DNA of 13,623 nucleotides from JACRAR01 sp041665185 (GTDB taxonomy: Bacteria > Pseudomonadota > Gammaproteobacteria > Burkholderiales > Rhodocyclaceae), in assembly GCA_041665185.1 (NCBI GenBank), contig JBAYJH010000112.1:1-13623 (forward strand). Reading direction: 5' to 3'. Shown here piece by piece: positions 8,401 to 13,623 of this stretch. The translations under genes and the position numbers were made by a program. The stretch's first letter is position 1. Each line of letters starts with the position of its first letter. The notes under the pieces are model-generated. The model was not told the DNA's origin. It was given only the letters and a program-made list of their open reading frames with translations, and made no database searches.

Positions 8401-8580
8401 AACAAGGCCGATGGTACGGTGACCGCGGGCTTGGGTGGACAAAATTACACATTGCGACCGGATTACCTGATCGTCGATCAATCGGCGGCGGGCCATGCCG
8501 CGGAATCTTTTTGGCTGGAAAGCGGCGTGATCTTCTTGCGCAATGCTGACATGTCCGCCCAGGGGACTCGAGTGCAGTGA
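5458..8580 (+). CDS. Exported seven-RCC1-repeat protein with FN3, Ig-like and repetitive C-terminal regions
   Basis: This is a 1040-residue protein of unknown function. A signal peptide is visible: a basic n-region with HFRNR, the hydrophobic run ALILLLLLLTA, and a likely cut after AMA (43). Residues 44 to about 387 hold seven RCC1-type repeats of 48-50 residues, starting near 44, 92, 140, 190, 238, 288 and 337. Each has AAG..H(T/S)..., a core like LWAWG, and GQLG(D/N)G. Seven units fit one complete seven-bladed propeller. A fibronectin III-like domain follows (about 392-481), then an Ig-like domain (about 484-567, SKIELSCP...ASVTVNA). A beta-rich, Thr/Val-rich stretch (about 570-780) faintly recalls FecR-type domains. 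Last come repeats of about 79 residues (827-1040). There is no sortase, type 9 or autotransporter signal. It is probably secreted or surface-bound and acts in binding. The ribosome site is weak (GAGAG at 5443-5447). Confidence 0.9.
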   Translation: MKNICSSDSFFAFLSPVHPGHFRNRCSALILLLLLLTAQSAMAVTAGRYHTLAINSDGSLWAWGRNSEGQLGDGSYFASYLPKQVSSGFSAVAAGYKHTLALKPDHTLWAWGSNAFGQLGDGTTTDRNIPLSIGSGFSSVAAGEQHTVALKSDGSLWAWGYNANGQLGDGTTTQRLSPQRIGTDSNFVSIAAGYQHTLALKNDGTLWAWGYNSSGQLGDGSSTRRTSPVQVGAGFTSIAAGQSHSLALKADGTLWAWGSDGLGQLGNGTATTTAQNLPLQVGTGFALVAAGAAHTVALKTDGTLWAWGYNKDYGQLGDGSLVNQSSPIQIASGVTSLAAGDSHTLVFKSDGSLWAWGDDVIGQLGDGTSGAGNKQSSPVQIALATGFADNQAPTVPGGLTATASGSAQINLAWTASSDSVGVASYKLYRDGILAAILGNVTETGVAGLQESTPYSFALAACDEANNCSSQTASVTATTTKASAALSKIELSCPLSITSGTSGICTVTATYADETTKVVTSTLSSSDTSALNVSASDLTAGNVAADTAVTVTATYTENGIAKTATASVTVNAPIVTPSGTVTPITKPEDVISNPGTGVSVDTTGALVVTDQDPTKPIVISSAAPENALVKLETLAPVSFTSGTTTLQYTDQVGAAQLVIRTVNNQPQLEVAKGTVEIAAPAANITISVVSSNQATVGSIVTQTTADKVVVEKTDTTSAVFVDSGRVNYQGPGVTAAIPVYQGENTQLDTTGALNQLALGSLGGKKQVPGDPLPLTAIPRDTATKVPNLEGTLPRFNNTVTLQDLLRDMIKGLMEDTAGIGQMTYDKSTGVITYVVGSTTYRLIALGDVLVQLNQFSATNVAATAGGAYTLASRGIQMSLSGALGYFSDLQSAVKSADAAGTLNLKPTGAIEIRLGGARYAVMPGSSASVPSNPTLSIGFDTNGGNLVFRDHLGTLQTLYPAFLDVDTVTSIFKTAIPSIVLTNKADGTVTAGLGGQNYTLRPDYLIVDQSAAGHAAESFWLESGVIFLRNADMSAQGTRVQ
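5587..6618 (+). repeat. Seven tandem RCC1 repeat units
   Basis: Repeat units of about 144-150 nt start at 5587, 5731, 5875, 6025, 6169, 6319 and 6466. Each encodes a unit with the core LWAWG followed by GQLG(D/N)G. The first six match closely; the seventh has a longer loop (GTSGAGNKQSS). Confidence 0.92.
7936..8577 (+). repeat. C-terminal repeats of about 79 residues
   Basis: Protein units begin at residues 827, 906 and 985 of the RCC1-repeat protein, exactly 79 residues apart; the last is cut short by the stop. Each starts with (T/D)G x (I/V), then a G(S/G)xxY x (L/V) motif with Tyr at 839, 918 and 997. The second half carries a conserved F.D pattern (FSDLQ, FLDVD). I do not recognise the domain. 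Confidence 0.6.
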
Positions 8581-8615
8581 GAGGATTGGTTCGAGCCGAC
8601 GGAGGATTCCAACCC

Positions 8616-10178
8616 TTAGTGCAACGGCATGGGGAATGTCATCACATCGCCGACAAGGCGACCGGTTGCTGTTGTCACCATGGCAATTGCCCAAGTGTAG
8701 GACCCTGAGGGAAAGCCAGCTAAATTGATCGAGGGGAACGGGGCAGCGCTACCGAAGAGAGCCCCGGAAACGCGGGCGTCGCTGCTATAGGCCTTAACAA
8801 TGGGTTGATAACCGCCCTCGCTAACCTGCGTCCAGTTTCCCTTTGTGCCCAAAGAGAAGATTCCCGTCGGCGTTTCCACGGCGATGTAGATATCGACTGG
8901 CGGTCCTGTAGGCGGCATGGTGTAATCGACGGACACGCTGTCGACAGCGCTAAATTGTTGTTGGCTCAATTTCAGGTTAGGCACAAGGCTGTAGCCCGTG
9001 GCGCCAGCGTCAACGTTGCCAAATGTGTACCGTCCACCGCCGATGACGGAGGCATTCTCGCGCAACTGGCGGGCGATTGATTCGACCGGTAGCGCCGGAT
9101 TGATCGATAACATGTCGGCAACCGTCGCACTGACTATCGGCGCCGCATAGGATGTGCCGCCCGGGTTCGATGTGGCGACCCCACCACCCAAGGCCGTACT
9201 CCAGATATTGACTCCCGGCGCTGCGACCACGACTTCCGGGCCGAAATTCGACGAACTCGACAACTGGCGGGCGATATCCGTTGCGGCCACGGCAATCACG
9301 CCCGGCATGGTCGCCGGGAATTCCACCGCGCCGCTATGGTTTCCCGCAGCCGCGATGACGATTACGCCGTTGTCCAGCGCCGCTTGGATGGCATCTTGCA
9401 CCGTCTGAGTCTGCTGATCGACGGTGAGGCTAAGATTAATAATCTTCGCGCCTTGGTTGACCGCGTAAGTGATGGCATTGGCTAATTGATAGGATGAAAA
9501 GGTTCCTTGTCCGCCGACATTGACCTTGAGTGGAAGAATCTTGGCTTCGGGCGCCAAGCCAGACACCCCGGTGCCGTTGTTCTGACGGGCAGCGATGATG
9601 CCGGCTATTTTGGTGCCGTGTCCCAGCATGTCCTGTGGATTGGGGTTGCCGTCGCCGAAGTTGTATCCGTTCGGCAACAGGTTGGAAATCAAATCGGGAT
9701 GACTGAGGTCTACGCCGGAATCGATGACGGCCACGACGACGCCCTCGCCGCGTCCCAGGGCCCACATCTGTCTATCCCCGACCGCAGGCAGCCACCATTG
9801 GTTTGCATAGTCGGCGTCGTTGGGAATGGCTGGCAAAGTCTCCTCGAAGCGGCCACGAAAATTCGGTTCCGCGTAAAGTACCTCGCTATCGAGACCGATT
9901 TGATCGATCTTCTGCTGCAACCTCTGCGATTTCATGTACTCCGACTCGGCGTGGCCGGCATCCGCCAGTCTCACAACATCCCAGCGGTGTCCCTGAGGCG
10001 TTGTGACCTGACCATGATTGGCGAGACGCTTCGACGATCGATACTTGACGATGATCTCGTCGGGAACCAGAGACTCGGCAGCGTGCAACATGCCGCTCAA
10101 TCCTGCCCAAAGTGCCAACATTGCCAACAATCTGATCAAAGGAGCATTTCCGTGAAAGGCTATATTTGGACGATTCAT
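8616..10178 (-). CDS. Exported subtilisin-family (S8) serine protease
   Basis: The product is 520 residues from the ATG at 10178. An N-terminal hydrophobic segment (LIRLLAMLALWAGLSGML) ends in AHA-like sites near 33, indicating Sec export. A pro-domain follows (about 38-110, PDEIIVKYR to LYAEPNF). The catalytic domain shows the full triad: D153 (AVIDSGVD), H187 (GHGTKIAGI) and S343 (GGTSYAAP), with oxyanion N280 (AAAGNHSG). About 110 C-terminal residues form a beta-rich region of unknown type. In-frame starts at 10217, 10214 and 10193 are possible. I chose 10178 because it gives a compact signal peptide and lies downstream of a candidate promoter. It converges on the RCC1-protein gene, ending 35 nt from it, and may process that protein or other exported proteins; that link is inference. 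Confidence 0.92.
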   Translation of the reverse strand: MNRPNIAFHGNAPLIRLLAMLALWAGLSGMLHAAESLVPDEIIVKYRSSKRLANHGQVTTPQGHRWDVVRLADAGHAESEYMKSQRLQQKIDQIGLDSEVLYAEPNFRGRFEETLPAIPNDADYANQWWLPAVGDRQMWALGRGEGVVVAVIDSGVDLSHPDLISNLLPNGYNFGDGNPNPQDMLGHGTKIAGIIAARQNNGTGVSGLAPEAKILPLKVNVGGQGTFSSYQLANAITYAVNQGAKIINLSLTVDQQTQTVQDAIQAALDNGVIVIAAAGNHSGAVEFPATMPGVIAVAATDIARQLSSSSNFGPEVVVAAPGVNIWSTALGGGVATSNPGGTSYAAPIVSATVADMLSINPALPVESIARQLRENASVIGGGRYTFGNVDAGATGYSLVPNLKLSQQQFSAVDSVSVDYTMPPTGPPVDIYIAVETPTGIFSLGTKGNWTQVSEGGYQPIVKAYSSDARVSGALFGSAAPFPSINLAGFPSGSYTWAIAMVTTATGRLVGDVMTFPMPLH

Positions 10179-10203
10179 ATCTCGCGACTGCATCGTACCG
10201 ATT

Positions 10204-10231
10204 AAAATATACATCATTACTATGCTGGCAA
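10204..10231 (-). promoter_or_regulatory. Candidate promoter of the S8 protease gene
   Basis: Read on the minus strand, TTGCCA (10231-10226) and TATTTT (10209-10204) are spaced 16 nt apart. This puts the transcript start near 10197, downstream of the ATGs at 10217 and 10214. It would favour translation from 10193 or 10178. Confidence 0.3.
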
Positions 10232-10236
10232 TGCCT

Positions 10237-10251
10237 CGGGTAACCCGCGGG
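10237..10251. promoter_or_regulatory. Overlapping palindromes in the S8 protease/tadA divergent gap
   Basis: CGGGTAACCCG (10237-10247) is an inverted repeat with a one-base centre. It overlaps the perfect palindrome CCCGCGGG (10244-10251). The location just upstream of the candidate protease promoter would suit an operator, but no regulator is known and short GC palindromes are common by chance. Confidence 0.2.
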
Positions 10252-10296
10252 AATCACTTATCCATGTTTTCAAGGCACGCCACGGGATGATATGTC

Positions 10297-10767
10297 GTGA
10301 TCGATGATCGAGTCTTTATGGGCGAAGCCCTGGCGCTGGCACGCGAAGCGGCCGCCTGTGGCGAAATTCCGGTGGGGGCACTTGTTGTGGATCCCGATGG
10401 CGCCGTCGTGGGGCGAGGATACAACCAGCCGATCAGCCGCCACGATCCGACGGCGCATGCCGAAATCGTTGCCTTGCGCGAAGCGGCGCGCCACTTGGGC
10501 AACTACCGTCTTCCGGGCTGCACGCTCTATGTCACACTGGAACCTTGCCTGATGTGCGCCGGGGCCATGTTGCACGCCCGGATAGCCCGAGTCGTGTTCG
10601 GTGCGGCCGACCCCAAGACCGGGGCGGCCGGCAGCGTCATCAACGTATTTGCGGAAGAGCGCCTCAACCATCACGCCGAAATGCTCGGCGGCATACTTGC
10701 CGAGGAATGTAGCACCTTGTTGTCGCGATTCTTTGCGGCACGCCGTGGCAAGACCGCTCTTGCCTGA
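10297..10767 (+). CDS. tadA: tRNA-specific adenosine-34 deaminase
   Basis: The enzyme deaminates A34 to inosine in tRNA-Arg(ACG), allowing decoding of CGU, CGC and CGA; it is cytosolic and zinc-dependent. The protein is 156 residues, typical for the family. The zinc and catalytic site is visible as H54-A-E56 and P-C84-LM-C87, and the IPVGA and GYN segments are also family-typical. The start is GTG at 10297, with GGGA at 10284-10287 nine nt upstream; an ATG at 10318 is possible but would remove part of the first helix. It is followed after 14 nt by the LDT-GNAT gene, so the two are probably co-transcribed. Confidence 0.95.
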   Translation: MIDDRVFMGEALALAREAAACGEIPVGALVVDPDGAVVGRGYNQPISRHDPTAHAEIVALREAARHLGNYRLPGCTLYVTLEPCLMCAGAMLHARIARVVFGAADPKTGAAGSVINVFAEERLNHHAEMLGGILAEECSTLLSRFFAARRGKTALA

Positions 10768-10781
10768 GACATTCGTCTGAC

Positions 10782-11678
10782 ATGGAAATATTCGTCAGTC
10801 TGCCGGGCCAGCAACTTGAGCTCTACGACGGTGGCCGGTTGCTGCGTCGCTATCAGGTGTCTACGGCACTAAACGGCGCCGGGGAGCGCAACGGCAGCTT
10901 CTGCACCCCACGCGGCAAGCACATCATTCGCGCCAAGATTGGCGCTGGTTCTCCCGAAGACTCCGTTTTCGTGCGACGTCGGCCGACAGGAGAAACCTGG
11001 ACACCGGCACTTGCCGACCAGTTTCCTGGCCGAGACTGGATACTCAGCCGAATTCTCTGGCTTTCGGGTCGGGAACCCGGGTTCAATCGCCTTGGCAACG
11101 TGGATACCATGCGGCGCTACATCTATTTGCACGGCAGTCCGGATTCGGCGCGGATGGGGGTACCCGGTTCTATCGGCTGTGTTCGGATGCGGAATAAGGA
11201 CATTATCGAACTGTTCGATCTCGTTCCGCCCTATACGGGCGTGACTATCGGCGAGTACCAAGTCCATTCGGGGGATTGGGCAAGCATGGCGGCCCGCGCG
11301 CGACCTTTGCGGCACCAGATCTTCATAGTTGAACAAGGGGTTCCCAGGGAAATGGAATGGGACGAATTCGACCCCGATTCCAGGCATGCCCTGACTTTGG
11401 ATGCCGATGGCAAGGCCATCGGTACCGGACGCCTGTTGCCGGATGGGCACATCGGGCGCATGGCCGTATTGCCCGAATGGCGCGGCAAAGGGGTCGGTGC
11501 GGCGCTGCTGCGACATCTGATGGATTCCGCCCGCGGCAGGGGCTTGTGTCGCCTGGCGCTGAACGCGCAAGTTCATGCCGCACGGTTTTATGCGCGATAT
11601 GGTTTTACGCCAGAGGGGGCTGGATTCATCGAGGCAGGCATACCGCACATCACGATGATTCAGCAACTTGCAGCTTGA
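10782..11678 (+). CDS. L,D-transpeptidase (YkuD) - GNAT acetyltransferase fusion protein
   Basis: This is a single open frame of 298 residues with two domains. Residues 1 to about 157 are an L,D-transpeptidase catalytic (YkuD/ErfK) domain with H117 (LHGSPDS) and the signature S130-IG-C133-VR135. Family members cross-link or attach peptidoglycan peptides in the periplasm. Residues about 160-298 are a GNAT domain like YjcF/ElaA: RHQIFIVEQGVP, DEFD, GTGRLLPDG, and the acetyl-CoA loop RMAVLPEWRGKGVGAALL (226-243), ending NAQVHAARFYARYGF. No signal peptide or membrane segment precedes the first domain, so both halves appear cytosolic unless another route exists. The acetyl acceptor is unknown. The gene follows tadA by 14 nt, its ribosome site is weak, and its 3' end overlaps the opposing NRDE gene by 29 nt. 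Confidence 0.9.
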   Translation: MEIFVSLPGQQLELYDGGRLLRRYQVSTALNGAGERNGSFCTPRGKHIIRAKIGAGSPEDSVFVRRRPTGETWTPALADQFPGRDWILSRILWLSGREPGFNRLGNVDTMRRYIYLHGSPDSARMGVPGSIGCVRMRNKDIIELFDLVPPYTGVTIGEYQVHSGDWASMAARARPLRHQIFIVEQGVPREMEWDEFDPDSRHALTLDADGKAIGTGRLLPDGHIGRMAVLPEWRGKGVGAALLRHLMDSARGRGLCRLALNAQVHAARFYARYGFTPEGAGFIEAGIPHITMIQQLAA

Positions 11679-12435
11679 CGTGAAAGCGGCGTCGATTTCC
11701 CGGTGAGCCACCCGGAAGCCAGGTTTGCTCGTCGAAGGACAGGAATTGCTGCCCATCGACCCGTACCACCGTGGACGATCTTGTACCGTAATCCGGCGTT
11801 CTGACAAAAGCGGCTGAAAGAATTCGCTCCCACTCAAGGCTGACGCCGGTGCGCGGCAGCCGATCGTCCTCATGAACGTTTGCGTCCCGCAATAACTCAA
11901 ATAGCGGTCGGTCTTGGGGGAGCGCAGCCAGTGCCCTAGCCAGGTCCGATTTGCCTTGTGCCACTTTCGGCCACGGGGTATCGAGGAGGTGATTGCTGAG
12001 GCCGTAGATACCCGGGGCAAGAGGATGGGGTGTCTGGCTTTCGCTGCGGTTGGAATAATGCCACAGGCCTTGATTCAAGCTGCCGCAGAGAAGATTAAAG
12101 CCGTTGTAGGAGGCGCTTGTCTGGGATAATCCTTTCAAGTAGTCGGGGGCGGATATCCTTCCGGCGAGAAAGTCGCCGACCAATTTGCCGCGGCTAGGCG
12201 CTTCAGCCCTGGTCTTGCCGGGTTCGCGAAAATTGGTCAGGGCGGCGAAACGACCTTGGCGCGTCATGCCCATCCAGGTGCCTCCTGCAGAAAGATCACG
12301 GCCAGCCAGAATATCCGGTGCCTGGTCCCAAAAATCCGCTGCGGCAGTCGGTCTGGCAAAGAATTCGTCGCGATTCGCCGCAATGACCAGTGGATAGCGC
12401 GGGTGTGCTTGCCAAGCTAGCAAAATCAAGCACAT
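11650..12435 (-). CDS. NRDE/TANGO2-family protein
   Basis: The product is 261 residues. The start is the ATG at 12435, which gives the conserved MCLI N-terminus and has GGA a few nt upstream; an in-frame TTG at 12444 would only add three residues. The family signature ANRDEFF lies at 20-26, followed by GGTWMG (51-56) and ALTNFR (65-70). The Cys directly after the initiator Met and the fold suggested for the family recall N-terminal nucleophile hydrolases. The biochemical role is not settled; the human homologue TANGO2 is linked to lipid or heme handling. It lies 12 nt downstream of ygfZ on the same strand, so the two probably form an operon. Confidence 0.9.
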   Translation of the reverse strand: MCLILLAWQAHPRYPLVIAANRDEFFARPTAAADFWDQAPDILAGRDLSAGGTWMGMTRQGRFAALTNFREPGKTRAEAPSRGKLVGDFLAGRISAPDYLKGLSQTSASYNGFNLLCGSLNQGLWHYSNRSESQTPHPLAPGIYGLSNHLLDTPWPKVAQGKSDLARALAALPQDRPLFELLRDANVHEDDRLPRTGVSLEWERILSAAFVRTPDYGTRSSTVVRVDGQQFLSFDEQTWLPGGSPGNRRRFHVKLQVAESS

Positions 12436-12447
12436 GGCTTCCAAAGA

Positions 12448-13473
12448 TCAGCCTGTCGCATCCAAGGCGTAGGGCAACGGCTGAAGAACCAGGCGCGGGC
12501 CAGACGGATTGTGGAGGTGGACTTCCCCAGCCTCGGCGCAGGTCGACTGGATGACCGCCAGCAACTCGTTGCCGCCTTGAGGCGCAGGGGAACTGCGGAC
12601 TACCCTTCCGCAGGACTGATCGCCGGTTTCCGGTGCATATAGATGGGCGCCGATGGCAGGTAATTCAGTATCCGAGCGAGCCAGATACATGCGGCGTTTG
12701 AGTTTGCCAAGATATTGCGTGCGCGCAACGATCTCCTGCCCCGGGTAACATCCCTTCTTGAAACTGACGCCGCCGATCAGCTCGAAATTGACCATCTGCG
12801 GGATGAATTCCTCTTGGGTCGCCGCCGAGATACGTGGAATTCCGGCCCTGATTTCCAGCCAATGCCATGCAGCCAATCCGGCTGGACGTGCCCGTACAGC
12901 CAATCTTGACCAAACGCCTTCGGCTGCGGAGGAGGTCACCGCCAGCAGGTAACGATTGTCGGCGAGACACAGAACCTGGCCTTGTTCGATACTGGCCACC
13001 TTGAACAATTCCATCGGCATCGAACCGAGATCAGCCAGTGCTTTCGAGGCCTCTGGTCCGGAAATTCCAATCAATACCCGCTCGCCGCTGGCGTCAGCCA
13101 GTCTTACCTTGGAGCGCAATACATACATCGAGAGCTTCTTCAGGATCGACGCCAACAGGTCAGCCGATAGTGCCAGCATCAGGTCCGCGCCTTCATGCCA
13201 GATCAGGAAGTTCGCCAGCAGCCGGCCTTTCGGGTTGCATAAGCCGCTGAGCTGCACACCATCCGCTGCCAAGCCTTTGAGATCATTGGTCAACAGGTTG
13301 TGGAGGAAGGCCGTTGCGTCGTCCCCGCCGACTCGAATCAATCCAAGATCCGTCAAAGGCGCCAGGATGGTCGCAGATTGGGCGTTCAGCAACTCGTCAG
13401 GCAAGTTTCCAAAGTCCAAACCCTCGTTATGGGCACCTTGTTGTTGCAGGAAATCAATCCAGTTCTGCTTCAT
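12448..13473 (-). CDS. ygfZ: Folate-binding protein YgfZ (iron-sulfur cluster assembly/repair factor)
   Basis: The product is 341 residues, similar to E. coli YgfZ. It is related to the GcvT aminomethyltransferase fold and binds tetrahydrofolate. It supports maintenance of Fe-S enzymes such as the tRNA thiomethylase MiaB. The defining motif K-G-C-Y-x-G-Q-E is present (240-247, Cys242), followed by IVART. The N-terminal part shows LIRVGGDDATAFLHNLLTND, and the middle shows LCNPKGRLLA. The start ATG at 13473 gives a family-like N-terminus. A TATAAT lies upstream at 13513-13508. The NRDE gene follows 12 nt downstream. Confidence 0.94.
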   Translation of the reverse strand: MKQNWIDFLQQQGAHNEGLDFGNLPDELLNAQSATILAPLTDLGLIRVGGDDATAFLHNLLTNDLKGLAADGVQLSGLCNPKGRLLANFLIWHEGADLMLALSADLLASILKKLSMYVLRSKVRLADASGERVLIGISGPEASKALADLGSMPMELFKVASIEQGQVLCLADNRYLLAVTSSAAEGVWSRLAVRARPAGLAAWHWLEIRAGIPRISAATQEEFIPQMVNFELIGGVSFKKGCYPGQEIVARTQYLGKLKRRMYLARSDTELPAIGAHLYAPETGDQSCGRVVRSSPAPQGGNELLAVIQSTCAEAGEVHLHNPSGPRLVLQPLPYALDATG

Positions 13474-13507
13474 CGCATGAGTTCCGCAGGTAAGAGAGGG
13501 TTGGGAT

Positions 13508-13513
13508 ATTATA
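13508..13513 (-). promoter_or_regulatory. Candidate -10 element of the ygfZ operon
   Basis: A perfect TATAAT reads on the minus strand at 13513-13508, 35 nt upstream of the ygfZ start. No good -35 hexamer is present at 16-18 nt spacing (the region is GC-rich). The 87-nt gap (13474-13560) must also hold the promoter of the divergent gene. Confidence 0.4.
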
Positions 13514-13560
13514 GCGCCCGTAAATAACTTCGCCCCCTCGCCGGTCGCTCGGTCCGCTCA

Positions 13561-13623
13561 ATGCGATTACTTAGACGCATGATTTTCTTCTTGATTCTAG
13601 GTCTCGGTGGTTCTGCGGCCTGG
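13561..13623 (+). CDS. mltG: N-terminus of a membrane-anchored or exported protein, probably endolytic transglycosylase MltG (3' partial)
   Basis: Only 21 codons are present: MRLLRRM followed by the hydrophobic run IFFLILGLGG and SAAW, a positively charged and then hydrophobic N-terminus as in a signal anchor. MltG cleaves nascent glycan strands and starts with such an anchor. In betaproteobacteria I recall mltG lying divergently next to ygfZ, ahead of tmk and holB. The identity rests on this neighbourhood rather than on catalytic sequence. No clear ribosome site is seen before the ATG. Confidence 0.5.
   Translation, partial: MRLLRRMIFFLILGLGGSAAW

Noticed and set aside
8583..8615. Possible bidirectional terminator between the RCC1 gene and the protease gene (GGATTGG with CCAACCC)
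   Set aside because: The stem has a mismatch, a 19-nt loop and no U-tract, so it is too weak to call.
9507..10205. Plus-strand open frame of 232 codons opposite the S8 protease
   Set aside because: It is antisense to the signal peptide, pro-domain and catalytic Asp/His region of a convincing protease.
10869..12020. Long minus-strand open frame of 383 codons opposite the LDT-GNAT gene
   Set aside because: It runs antisense to clear catalytic motifs of both LDT and GNAT domains, shows no recognisable domain, and is an effect of GC-rich codon use.
12956..13480. Plus-strand open frame of 174 codons opposite ygfZ
   Set aside because: It is antisense to the conserved N-terminal half of YgfZ and has no domain signal.

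Overview
The window looks like a chromosomal segment of a Gram-negative bacterium, most likely a betaproteobacterium. Base composition is moderately GC-rich. GuaB, GuaA, TadA and YgfZ read as betaproteobacterial-type sequences, and the order guaB-guaA-(insert)-tadA-L,D-transpeptidase-NRDE-ygfZ|mltG is one I associate with that class. This placement is from memory and no database was searched.

Layout: (1) 1-1991, + strand: the C-terminal part of a hybrid sensor kinase (ATPase, receiver and Hpt domains; its N-terminus lies before the window). It overlaps by 19 nt a 280-residue response regulator made of a receiver domain and a second Hpt-like domain. The two Hpt domains are paralogous, about 60% identical over 107 residues without gaps, but the second has Glu in place of the phosphorylated His. 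(2) 2186-5271, + strand: guaB and guaA, the two dedicated steps from IMP to GMP, separated by a terminator-like hairpin. (3) 5458-10178: a convergent pair of large exported proteins. One is a 1040-residue protein with seven RCC1 repeats, a fibronectin III-like domain, an Ig-like domain and a repetitive C-terminal half. The other is a subtilisin-family (S8) protease. These look like accessory genes placed between housekeeping genes. (4) 10297-11678, + strand: tadA, followed by a protein joining an L,D-transpeptidase domain to a GNAT acetyltransferase domain. (5) 11650-13473, - strand: ygfZ followed by an NRDE/TANGO2-family gene, probably one operon; the latter overlaps the LDT-GNAT gene tail to tail by 29 nt. 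(6) 13561-13623, + strand: the first 21 codons of a divergent gene with a membrane-anchor-like N-terminus, probably mltG.

There is no gene-free stretch longer than about 200 bases, and I saw no tRNA, rRNA, CRISPR array or insertion sequence. The observations most worth pursuing are the His-less duplicate Hpt domain, the LDT-GNAT fusion without a signal peptide, and the RCC1 protein/S8 protease pair with its roughly 79-residue C-terminal repeat.
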